A DNA stretch of 19,779 nucleotides, from assembly GCF_938039775.1 (NCBI RefSeq), contig NZ_CALHTQ010000189.1:1-19779 (forward strand), written 5' to 3'. The position numbers and the translations under genes were made by a program. Source of the stretch: an uncultured Mogibacterium sp. (GTDB lineage: Bacteria; Bacillota_A; Clostridia; Peptostreptococcales; Anaerovoracaceae). Under the pieces are notes generated by a model. That model saw only the letters and a list, made by a program, of their open reading frames with translations. It did no database searches and was not told where the DNA came from. Below, piece by piece: positions 8,707 through 15,487 of the stretch (position 1 is the stretch's first letter; each line of letters begins with the position of its first letter).

Positions 8707-8845
8707 TTCTCTTCCTTTCTACCTACTCAGATCCGAAGATCGATTTCGGCACTGTCTACTGGGATCCGAGGATCTTGTTCGACATACTAAAAATAACTTA
8801 GTGTCGGAGCTGCCGGGCGAACCCTGCTCCATTTGCACAATATGC
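8707..8845 (-). promoter_or_regulatory. Structured 5' leader of rplM
   Basis: Between the predicted start of transcription (near 8845) and rplM, the minus-strand RNA can form a series of hairpins. A (8806-8830) is GGAGC/GCTCC enclosing GGG-UUCG-CCC. B (8781-8805) pairs GAC-CUAA with UUAG-GUC. C (8763-8774) is GAUC-CUCG-GAUC. D (8730-8741) is GAUC-UUCG-GAUC. C and D sit within a duplicated 20-base element. L13 leaders are known in Firmicutes and are thought to mediate autogenous control; I cannot confirm that this one matches the described family. Confidence 0.55.
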
Positions 8846-8851
8846 CTAACG

Positions 8852-8880
8852 ATTATATTACTCAAAGCGCTTAAAGTCAA
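8852..8880 (-). promoter_or_regulatory. Sigma-A promoter of rplM-rpsI
   Basis: On the minus strand, TTGACT (8875-8880) is followed by a 17-base spacer and a perfect TATAAT (8852-8857). The -35 box overlaps the TGA stop codon of the upstream acetyltransferase. Its strength fits a ribosomal protein operon. Confidence 0.85.
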
Positions 8881-9431
8881 GCTTTTAAAGCTTTCATTTC
8901 GTTCTGTTCTTCCCATTCTTCCACGAGAATTGCCCTAAGCTCCATATCAAAATACTCCTTGCTACGCTTTCCTGCTAGCTTGAGTATTCCTTCGGTTCTA
9001 AAACCGAGCTTTGTGTATAGATGAGAAGCGATTGTGTCATCTGGAAAATGAGAAACGGTAACCCTGTGTGTACCGAGTTCCTCGAATGCGTGACGAAGTA
9101 GAGCCTCTATCGATTCTGTTCCATATCCTTTACCGCGTGCGGACTCATCAGCTAGGTAGATGATAGCGATATTTAGCGAATCGTTGATAGAGTCGATGTT
9201 GGTGATGTCGATTTTGCCAAGAGGCTTTTTGCTTGATTTCTCAACTATTGTTAGCCACTCACGAGTTGGGTCGTGTATGACGGTATGAAATTCGTCTGTA
9301 ATCGTATCGAGGTCTCGTTTGCCGGTCGTGCAGAAGTGCTCGATGACATTTTCTCGTGACTCCCATTCTGCAAAAAGGTCACAGTCTGCGAAGGATGCCT
9401 TACGAAGTATAATGTGGTTGGTTTCTATCAC
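8877..9431 (-). CDS. GNAT-family N-acetyltransferase (RimJ/RimL-like)
   Basis: Probable acetyl-CoA-dependent N-acetyltransferase, protein or small-molecule substrate unknown. The acetyl-CoA loop is R99-G-K-G-Y-G104, followed by TESIEALLRHAFEELG and HRVTVSHFPDDTIASHLYTKLGF, the usual motif A and B order of the RimJ/RimL branch. The frame is open to ATG 9455, but AGGAGG lies inside that extension, seven bases ahead of a GTG at 9431. The GTG start (184 residues) is therefore preferred. It reads in the same direction as rplM, and its stop codon lies inside the rplM promoter. Confidence 0.88.
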   Translation of the reverse strand: MIETNHIILRKASFADCDLFAEWESRENVIEHFCTTGKRDLDTITDEFHTVIHDPTREWLTIVEKSSKKPLGKIDITNIDSINDSLNIAIIYLADESARGKGYGTESIEALLRHAFEELGTHRVTVSHFPDDTIASHLYTKLGFRTEGILKLAGKRSKEYFDMELRAILVEEWEEQNEMKALKA

Positions 9432-9470
9432 GTTGATTCCTCCTCTAGTATCCAATCAATTAACATCTTA

Positions 9471-9479
9471 ATTATAACA
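9471..9479 (-). promoter_or_regulatory. Extended -10 promoter of the acetyltransferase gene
   Basis: Minus-strand TGT plus TATAAT (TATAAT at 9471-9476) lies about 40 bases upstream of the preferred GTG start. ATGATA 17 bases further upstream is a poor -35, so the extended -10 would carry most of the recognition. Confidence 0.55.
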
Positions 9480-9505
9480 AAAATTGTATATCTTATCATA
9501 CCTAA

Positions 9506-9718
9506 TTGCATATTGTTAACTTCTTCGATATGCAGATAATTTCTGTGTCTAAGCATGTGACGAAGAACAACGCAATTATGCTTTATGCTGCAATTCTAGG
9601 AGTACTTGTTCCAAATGAGCATATGACACTGATGGAGTAGGGAGGTTGTGCGGTAATTTTCGCATCTGCAGTAGTTGCTCAGGTGCAGCGGGGACCACCG
9701 AAAAAGGGGGATAATTAA
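9506..9718 (+). pseudogene. Decayed C-terminal fragment, EamA/DMT-transporter-like
   Basis: Reading the + frame from 9506 gives SVSKHVTKNNAIMLYAAILG, then LVPNEHMTLME, an in-frame TAG at 9638-9640, and GGCAVIFASAVVAQVQ with a basic tail ending at TAA 9716. The order (a helix, E-x-(M/L)-T-L-M, GG, hydrophobic helix, Q, polar tail) is that of the last two helices of EamA-domain drug/metabolite transporters. No N-terminal part or start with a ribosome binding site is present, so it is a remnant. It is the main content of the 536-base gap 9432-9967. The call rests on pattern recognition only. Confidence 0.5.
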
Positions 9719-9830
9719 GAAGGTGGGTAAGGAGAACTTTAGTAACTATAAGGAAAAGCTTTCGATACAATAAATTTGTCTGATGATAAGAATTTTAAAT
9801 AAGTACACATACTGATATAAGTAGAAATTA

Positions 9831-9858
9831 TTGTTAACGTTATTACGAATGCGATAAA
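9831..9858 (+). promoter_or_regulatory. Candidate promoter for the large surface protein gene
   Basis: TTGTTA (9831-9836) and TG-C-GATAAA (9850-9858) are separated by 16 bases. Both hexamers match consensus at four positions, and the TGn adds support. Transcription would start near 9866, just ahead of the leader hairpin. Confidence 0.35.
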
Positions 9859-9873
9859 ATGTGATTATCTTGT

Positions 9874-9924
9874 GAAGTTGTGTTGTTGTTCGCGAGATGG
9901 ATGCGGACGACGACACAGCTTTTT
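9874..9924 (+). terminator. Terminator-like hairpin in the leader of the surface protein gene
   Basis: A 14-bp core stem (9880-9893 with 9903-9916) extends outward to about 20 bp, encloses a nine-base loop and is followed directly by a T-tract (9920-9924). Several pairs are G-U in the + RNA and would be A-C mismatches on the minus strand, so the structure belongs to the + transcript. It lies 43 bases before the start codon. It may end upstream transcription or act as an attenuator. Confidence 0.65.
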
Positions 9925-9967
9925 ACGTTATACACTTATTGACTATATAAATAAGGAAGGTATGGAA

Positions 9968-12900
9968 ATGGTTACGAAAAAGAAAGGACCAAAGGCGAAG
10001 ATTTCAGGAATTATGCTAACAGCTATCCTGATTCTCACCATGATGCCTTGGCATGTCATGGCTGAAGAAGCTTCACCTGCAGAGGGCACGGCCGCTACAA
10101 ATGCCGTGACTAACGAAAGCGAAGTGGTATCGAAAGAAACTGCTAACGCTGCTACGGAAGCTAATGCACAGGAGAAGCCTGCAGCTACACTTGCGAGTGA
10201 AAAGCCTGCTGCAATAACCCCGAAGGCTTCTAAGAAGTTAGTTACAACATCCGTAAAAGTTGTTTACAAGGATGGAACACCTGTTGAAGACGGAACAGTT
10301 TTCACGCTTGAAGATCCAGATAACAATGAGCAGAAAGACTATGAAGTTAAGAACGGAAAGCTTGAACTTAAGCTGATCTCTGATAAGCAGTATAGACTAG
10401 GTCTCTCGTGGGATGACGAGAAGATGGATACTCATAAAGTTGTTGAAGCTGATGCTAATCTTGGTACAATCCCTGTTGGAATATCTGCAGAGGGTAAGTC
10501 TCTTGTTTGGTATGATAGACACAACAAGAAGCTTCTCGAGGATAAGCCTGTAACAACAGTAACCCTCAAGGAAACCGAAGACGATGCTACCCCTTCAGAG
10601 CCAAAACCAGTTGAGAAGAAGAGAGTAGAAAAAGGCGAGCTAGCGAATGTTCGTGATATTGAAGTAGTTCTAGATGACGGAACTCCAATGCCTGACGGTG
10701 TACAGCTAGAGCTTATCGACATGAGCCGAGTTGCTGACTGGTCTTATGAATTTGAGAAATTTACCGTTAAGGGTGGTAAAATTCACGGCGTTAAGATGAA
10801 GGCAGAAACTCAGTATAAGATTGGAATGGATACTGCTAACCCTTCATATTCGGACTATACAATCGTTGGAGCTTACAACAGCAAGCACTTAATGCGTATA
10901 TATGCAAGATATGAAAACGAGTATCCGCTGTATTACGATTATGATGAGGGCACAGGCGCACCAGAGAAGCCGATTGCAAAACTTGTATTCCACAAAGTGA
11001 AAGAGCAGAGCGAATTAGAGAATCCTAAATCGAATTCCAACATTACAGTTCTAAAGGTTTCTGATGGCGGCTATGTGGCAAAGGCAGGTCTACCTTTCAG
11101 ATTAGTTCGTAAGGATAACGGCAAGTCGAAGGTTATCTACAGTGAGCAGGGTGAAGTTACAATCAATACCGAAGGAAACGTTCCTTACGAGCTAAAGCTA
11201 GATGAGAACGATACTTACGTTATGAAGAATAAGATTGAGTTCACCATGAAGCCGAATAAGCAGGGCAAGTATAACCCTATTATCGAAGGCTATGATGCTA
11301 ATGATATAAATGGTTATCTGCAGTGCAGTGCAATAGAACTTGTTAGAAAAGACGGCAAGAAGCCAGGAAGTGACATCGTTAAGCCAGGAGATAATACTGG
11401 AGACAACAGTGGTGATGATTGCAATACCTGCGGTCCATGCGAGGATTGCGCACAGTATAAGCCAGAGCAGTATGCGAAGATTTACGAGAAGGAAAAGGTT
11501 ATTCTCAAAAACATGCCAGTTCTAAGAAAGTCTGGTAATGAGTATAAGCCTGTCAAGAAGAAGGTTACATTTATCTTCTACAATGCCACAACGCAGACTG
11601 TAGAGACTAAGGTGCAGTCGAGCGACGGAGTCCTACCTGATGTTGAGATGGTAAAGGGTCACAACTACATCGTATTTGCTGAGGATGGAGATTTTGAAAT
11701 GCCTAACGCTTACCTTGTTCTAAACAAGACAGGTGAGAAGCCAGTTCCATCAAAGCAGAATGGAAGAAAAGTAGATGCGTTCTACCTAACTCTAAGACAG
11801 ATGTACGTAAGCAATCCTGAAGTTGCAAAGCGTGTAGCTTATACACTTCCAGTTTTCGACAAGGATCACAATCCTGTTGATAACGTTAAGATTAAGTTTG
11901 TAAGCGAATATGATCAGGTTACTGCTACTGTAAATGATGGAGTTGTTGAATACGCACTAATTGAGGATCAGAACTACATGGTATATGTTGATGATCCAAG
12001 GTATACCCTAGACTCTTTCCCAATGACTATGAAGGACAAGTCAGAATGGGGTGCTGCGAAGTATGCGTTCAACCACTTTAGCTGCGGTAGCGTTAATGAA
12101 CTTATACTAAAGCCTAAGAGCGAAGAGGGTAAGAGCAACACACAGCTTATCGATATTGACAATACAACTGCTGTAACTGGGCTTCATTTTGGAAGAGGCG
12201 ATTATCTAGTAAGCGTTAGAAAGCTGCCTAAAGAGAGCGTAAAGGGTCTCGAGGGTAAGGACTACGAAGTTATTGATATCGATATGATCAACATGTATCG
12301 TACTGAGCTTTCTAAGCTAGTAAGAGGAAACTTCAAGGTTAGCAGACTTGTTCCAGATGGCAAGGATGTAAAGCAGGTTTACTACGTTGATAAGGATGGA
12401 AAGCTTGTAAAGGTTCCATTCAAGCAGATTCTCGCATCTGATGGTGGATACATCGTAGCGTTCGATATGTCTTCGATGTCGATGTACAACAATGTAATTG
12501 AATACACTGAGCACAAGCCAGCAGAGCCAGAAAAGCCAGTAACACCGGCAGAGCCAGAAAAGCCAGTTAACCCTGTTAACCCAGGAAATAATCAGGGAGA
12601 TAACAATAATAGCAATACACAACCAAGCGTACCAAATCCAAGCAACAGCGGAGATGTTACAAACAGTGCATCGGAGTACTATGTAGCTAATGGAAATCTC
12701 GTTTGGAATAATGAAGACAATGGTCTGCTCATAGTTGTAAAGTCCAAGACTGATGATGAAAAGACATTTGAGAGATTTAGAGGCGTTGAGGTTGATGGCA
12801 ATGTTGTAGATCCAAGCAACTACGACGTTGTTAAGGGAAGTGCTAGAGTTACACTTCACGCATCGTACCTCAAGTCACTAAAGCCAGGAAAGCACGCTGT

Positions 12901-13087
12901 AACTGTTCGTTTCAATAACGGTTCTCTAAACTCAGAGTTCACAGTTGCTTCCCACGCTGCTAAGAAGGCTCCAAATGGAAAGATCGTTAAGACTGGTGAT
13001 TCCATGGGATTTGAGTTTATGTTCGCATTTGTAATTGCAAACCTACTTCTAGGTGTTGTGATTGCTATGAGGAAGAAGTCTGCATAG
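9968..13087 (+). CDS. Large multidomain secreted surface protein with C-terminal membrane anchor
   Basis: Probable cell-surface protein of 1,039 residues; function unknown. A signal peptide (basic MVTKKKGPKAK, hydrophobic core, likely cut after VMA at 32) leads into an Ala/Thr-rich segment. Several weakly similar beta-rich units follow, starting near 93, 226, 357, 510, 619 and 737; the first two share DGTP-(V/M)-x-DG and a later Gln-Tyr-(R/K)-(L/I)-G. A Cys cluster occupies 485-494. A Pro-rich linker (PAEPEKPV twice, about 848-897) precedes a domain resembling the X2-like module (VDPSNYDVV...LHASYLKSLKPGKH, about 902-995). The tail is IVKTGDS (1006-1012), a hydrophobic helix and MRKKSA: a sortase-type layout with a degenerate motif. 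The start at 9968 is chosen for its spacing from AAGGAAGG; ATG 9962 is too close, and the frame runs open to 9872. Confidence 0.85.
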   Translation: MVTKKKGPKAKISGIMLTAILILTMMPWHVMAEEASPAEGTAATNAVTNESEVVSKETANAATEANAQEKPAATLASEKPAAITPKASKKLVTTSVKVVYKDGTPVEDGTVFTLEDPDNNEQKDYEVKNGKLELKLISDKQYRLGLSWDDEKMDTHKVVEADANLGTIPVGISAEGKSLVWYDRHNKKLLEDKPVTTVTLKETEDDATPSEPKPVEKKRVEKGELANVRDIEVVLDDGTPMPDGVQLELIDMSRVADWSYEFEKFTVKGGKIHGVKMKAETQYKIGMDTANPSYSDYTIVGAYNSKHLMRIYARYENEYPLYYDYDEGTGAPEKPIAKLVFHKVKEQSELENPKSNSNITVLKVSDGGYVAKAGLPFRLVRKDNGKSKVIYSEQGEVTINTEGNVPYELKLDENDTYVMKNKIEFTMKPNKQGKYNPIIEGYDANDINGYLQCSAIELVRKDGKKPGSDIVKPGDNTGDNSGDDCNTCGPCEDCAQYKPEQYAKIYEKEKVILKNMPVLRKSGNEYKPVKKKVTFIFYNATTQTVETKVQSSDGVLPDVEMVKGHNYIVFAEDGDFEMPNAYLVLNKTGEKPVPSKQNGRKVDAFYLTLRQMYVSNPEVAKRVAYTLPVFDKDHNPVDNVKIKFVSEYDQVTATVNDGVVEYALIEDQNYMVYVDDPRYTLDSFPMTMKDKSEWGAAKYAFNHFSCGSVNELILKPKSEEGKSNTQLIDIDNTTAVTGLHFGRGDYLVSVRKLPKESVKGLEGKDYEVIDIDMINMYRTELSKLVRGNFKVSRLVPDGKDVKQVYYVDKDGKLVKVPFKQILASDGGYIVAFDMSSMSMYNNVIEYTEHKPAEPEKPVTPAEPEKPVNPVNPGNNQGDNNNSNTQPSVPNPSNSGDVTNSASEYYVANGNLVWNNEDNGLLIVVKSKTDDEKTFERFRGVEVDGNVVDPSNYDVVKGSARVTLHASYLKSLKPGKHAVTVRFNNGSLNSEFTVASHAAKKAPNGKIVKTGDSMGFEFMFAFVIANLLLGVVIAMRKKSA

Positions 13088-13120
13088 TGCGCAAGGTGTA
13101 CTAGGGAACAAAACGTTATC

Positions 13121-13156
13121 AAATGAGATGGGGTTCTATGCTCCATCTCATTTTTT
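13121..13156 (+). terminator. Intrinsic terminator of the surface protein gene
   Basis: An 11-bp stem AAATGAGATGG/CCATCTCATTT (13121-13131 with 13143-13153), two further pairs at the top, a seven-base loop and a run of six T (13151-13156). Confidence 0.9.
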
Positions 13157-13185
13157 AAAACTACTTGAAAGAGAGAATATGGGGA

Positions 13186-13686
13186 ATGGAGAAACGCTTA
13201 TTTAATAATAAGCTGCTAAATATTATTGCGGTTATTATTCTCTGCTTTGCTTTAGCTGTTGGACTTGCAAGCTGCAGCTCGGATAAAGGCAAGAAGGGAA
13301 GAGAGAAAAAGAAGACGGAAGTTACAAAGGAAAAGACTGATTCGCAGGAATCGACAGACAGTTCTAGTGCCAATGACGAAAGCGCTAATGAGGCAAATGA
13401 TAACAGTGATGCCGATAAGAGAGCGAGAGAAAAAGAGCTAGAAAGAAAAAAGGCTAAAGAAAAAGAGCGAGAAAAAGCCAAAGAAGAAAAGGCAAAAAAG
13501 AGTAGCGGAGATTCAGGCTCAAGCGGCTCTGCTCACTCAAAGAAAAAGTGGGTACCAGCAGTATATAAGACGGTTACACATCCAGCAGTAACGCGTCAGC
13601 AGAAATACATTGACTACTATACTTGCCAATGTGGTGCTACTTTTGGCACGAATGCAGAGTGGCAAGCACATAGACCTAAGCCTTGA
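13186..13686 (+). CDS. Lipoprotein with charged linker and truncated Cys/His C-terminal domain
   Basis: Membrane-anchored extracellular lipoprotein of unknown role. A lipobox LASC places the lipidated Cys at residue 30 after a hydrophobic stretch. Residues about 33-125 are Ser/Asp- and then Lys/Glu/Arg-rich, with a likely charged helix (AREKELERKKAKEKEREKAK). The C-terminal part has WVPAVYKTVTHPAVT and then Y-T-C147-x-C149 with H162, a Cys/His arrangement seen in Gram-positive surface and lipoproteins of this kind. The product stops at TGA 13684, but the same frame continues with family-like sequence for 34 codons. ATG 13186 is preferred; the frame also runs to TTG 13165. Charged low-complexity content makes homology calls weak. 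Confidence 0.75.
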   Translation: MEKRLFNNKLLNIIAVIILCFALAVGLASCSSDKGKKGREKKKTEVTKEKTDSQESTDSSSANDESANEANDNSDADKRAREKELERKKAKEKEREKAKEEKAKKSSGDSGSSGSAHSKKKWVPAVYKTVTHPAVTRQQKYIDYYTCQCGATFGTNAEWQAHRPKP

Positions 13687-13791
13687 AATGGCTTACATAC
13701 ATATGCGGCTCCGCATGTGACGACCAAAACAGTTACCGTCAAAGAGGCATACACCGAGCAGGTGCTTGTCAGCGAAGGTCACTGGGAATAA
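13684..13791 (+). pseudogene. In-frame continuation of the lipoprotein beyond TGA
   Basis: After TGA 13684-13686 the frame stays open to TAA 13789-13791 and encodes NGLHTYAAPHVTTKTVTVKE followed by AYTEQVLVSEGHWE. The repeat-like T-V-T-V-K-E-A-Y-x-E-x-V-L-V-S-E-G-W/Y-x-E ending is the usual terminus of proteins carrying the preceding Cys/His domain, and H171 would complete a C-x-C-x12-H-x8-H set. The upstream gene is thus either nonsense-mutated or read through. Confidence 0.6.
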
Positions 13792-13857
13792 TTTAATACT
13801 TTAAATGAAAAATCGTGTATACTATAGGGTAATGTATAAAGAAGGCAGGTCTATAGT

Positions 13858-14403
13858 ATGAAAGATATTCAAAATATAACAATTCGTGAAGCGAAGCGTT
13901 CCGACATCTCTAAAGTTGGGCGCATCCTATCCGAGAACTACCATGATACATATGCAAATATATTAGATAAGCGATACCTTAGCTCCGTTAATCCAGAAAG
14001 TGCTGCAGCCAGAATGGATGCGTATTTCCTGACACCGGGAAATGAGATGTTTGTAGCTGAACTCGTTTCTGAAAATGAAGAGAACGGTCATGTTGTCGGC
14101 TTTGTTGCGGGAACACCGTCACCAGATGTACTCGGGGCGTTTTGGCTAGAGTTTCTACACGTTGAAGCGGCTTACAGAGACCTTGGTATAGGTAGGGCGC
14201 TGCTGTTCACTATGGGAGGAAGAGCAGCGGATAGCGGTTACCCACAGATGGTAATCGATGTATTTGCAGGAAATTCCAAGGCAGAAGAGATATATAAGCA
14301 CTATGGAGCTAAGCAGATTGATGAGTATTATCAAGATATTGAAGGATTTGGCGTTCTCTCGGCACTGCTTAGCTGGGATGATTTATCAGTGTTTAAGGGA
14401 TAG
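13858..14403 (+). CDS. GNAT-family N-acetyltransferase
   Basis: Probable acetyl-CoA-dependent acetyltransferase of 181 residues; substrate unknown. The acetyl-CoA binding segment is FLHVEAAYRDLGIGRALL (99-116), with the R-x-x-G-x-G/A core at R107, G110 and G112. It is followed by NSKAEEIYKHYGAK (139-152), the usual motif B helix and turn. AAGGCAGG precedes the ATG at ordinary spacing. The stop codon is the first part of the ribosome binding site of the next gene (TAGGAGG), so the pair is very probably translated together with the mechanosensitive channel. Confidence 0.88.
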   Translation: MKDIQNITIREAKRSDISKVGRILSENYHDTYANILDKRYLSSVNPESAAARMDAYFLTPGNEMFVAELVSENEENGHVVGFVAGTPSPDVLGAFWLEFLHVEAAYRDLGIGRALLFTMGGRAADSGYPQMVIDVFAGNSKAEEIYKHYGAKQIDEYYQDIEGFGVLSALLSWDDLSVFKG

Positions 14404-14412
14404 GAGGAAAGC

Positions 14413-15207
14413 GTGGATATATTTATCAAATTGATTACATCGGCACAATTTATAAGCAGTGCCGTAATAATCGCGATTGCGATTGCGATGACTATTGTCA
14501 TCGAGCATGCCCACAAGCTATACGTCAAGAAGACCAATAACTCGATGCAGATGAACGCAATTGTGAAATCGACGTTCAGGATGATTAAGACGGTAACTTG
14601 GATAATCACAGTTCTCGCTGTTCTTGAATTCAATAACATCCGTGTTACATCTATTATTGCAGGTGTTGGTGTTGCCGGTGCAATATTTGGTATGGCTATG
14701 CAAGATGTCTTTAAGGATGTCCTCATGGGAATGCACATAGTCAATGATAAGGCTTTTAAAGTTGGCGATGTAATCAAACTCGACGATGACGAAGGGATAG
14801 TAACGCTATTTACATTGCAGACAACTCAGTATACGAGCATCAACACAGGTGATCATGTTACGGTGTGTAATCGTAACATCAATAAGGTAGGTGTATCCAG
14901 TGGAGTCTACGATATCGATATTGGCCTCAGATACGATGAAGATCCTGAGCATGTCAGAGAAATTCTGACCAATTGTGCTAAACAGATAAAGGCAATCAAA
15001 GGAATTAAGAATGCTGAGTACTTAGCTATTCAGAATTTTGAGGCGTCATCGGTAACATATAGAATTAGATTCTGGTGCAAGCCAAAGGATAAATGGCCGA
15101 TGAGAAGGGCTGCGATGGGTGTTCTGCAGAAGTGCATCATAGAGTCGGATATTGCACTTCCTTACAGCCAACTGGATGTTCATGTAATCGATTCGCACAA
15201 TAAATAA
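14413..15207 (+). CDS. MscS-family small-conductance mechanosensitive channel
   Basis: Membrane channel of the MscS type that releases solutes on hypo-osmotic shock. Three transmembrane segments are visible at about 10-31, 55-73 and 76-108. The last is the Gly/Ala-patterned pore helix (AGVGVAGAIFGMAMQDVFKD). The beta domain opens with FKVGDVIKLDDDEGIV, and the alpha/beta C-terminal domain runs to residue 264. The short three-helix plan is that of MscS. Translation starts at GTG, eight bases after AGGAGG, nine bases beyond the acetyltransferase stop. The usual I-P-N turn of the beta domain reads V-C-N here, a family deviation of unknown effect. Confidence 0.9.
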   Translation: MDIFIKLITSAQFISSAVIIAIAIAMTIVIEHAHKLYVKKTNNSMQMNAIVKSTFRMIKTVTWIITVLAVLEFNNIRVTSIIAGVGVAGAIFGMAMQDVFKDVLMGMHIVNDKAFKVGDVIKLDDDEGIVTLFTLQTTQYTSINTGDHVTVCNRNINKVGVSSGVYDIDIGLRYDEDPEHVREILTNCAKQIKAIKGIKNAEYLAIQNFEASSVTYRIRFWCKPKDKWPMRRAAMGVLQKCIIESDIALPYSQLDVHVIDSHNK

Positions 15208-15261
15208 AGCTATCTAACCAATTGCAGATAATAAATAGAATATCTGATTATTTAAAATTTC

Positions 15262-15305
15262 AAAAGAACCACTTACTACAATGTCTGTAAGTGGTTCTTT
15301 TCTTT
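15262..15305 (+). terminator. Intrinsic terminator of the acetyltransferase-mscS unit
   Basis: A perfect 15-bp stem (15262-15276 with 15287-15301), a ten-base loop, and T-rich sequence at and after the right arm. Confidence 0.9.
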
Positions 15306-15452
15306 ATGCCTAATTTTGTGGATTTGAGTACGCAACAAAACCTAATTGTGTGTACATGATAAAGTGCAAAAAATAGAGTGGTAATTTCCGTTGAAATTTC
15401 AAGGATTACAATGGTAATTAGTGAAATATCACAAAAATGTATTGAAAAATTG
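15306..15452. other. AT-rich intergenic stretch without a gene
   Basis: No coding frame is supported here. The only local structure is a short inverted repeat AATTTC-CGTT-GAAATT (15383-15398), about 55 bases upstream of the next promoter -35, and a repeated TGGTAATT. Either could be an operator for the transporter gene, but the evidence is thin. Confidence 0.3.
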
Positions 15453-15481
15453 TTCAAAAAACAAAATAACGGTGTTATAAT
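15453..15481 (+). promoter_or_regulatory. Promoter of the transporter gene
   Basis: TTCAAA (15453-15458), a 17-base spacer and an extended -10 TGT-TATAAT (15473-15481). The predicted transcript starts near 15488 and carries a leader of about 160 bases. Confidence 0.65.
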
Positions 15482-15487
15482 ACAACA

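Noticed and set aside
9432..9455. ATG start of the minus-strand acetyltransferase at 9455
   Set aside because: The AGGAGG ribosome binding site lies inside this extension and points to GTG 9431.
9530..9640. Independent 36-residue ORF
   Set aside because: No ribosome binding site, and the sequence continues in frame past the TAG with transporter-like residues, so it is read as part of a remnant.
9872..9967. N-terminal extension of the surface protein (residues MKLCCCSRDG and onward)
   Set aside because: It would be encoded by the terminator-like hairpin, has no ribosome binding site, and would put 32 residues before a perfect signal peptide. The start at 9968 explains everything better.
12317..12859. 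Long minus-strand open frame of 180 codons inside the surface protein gene
   Set aside because: Shadow of the repeated codon pattern of the + gene; its translation is low in charged residues and shows no family motif or ribosome binding site.
13684..13719. Selenocysteine at the TGA with the downstream hairpin as bacterial SECIS
   Set aside because: The hairpin apex (GGCUCC) does not resemble the GGUC-type loop of known bacterial SECIS elements, the position is not a redox site, and the protein is an extracellular lipoprotein. A nonsense change is simpler.
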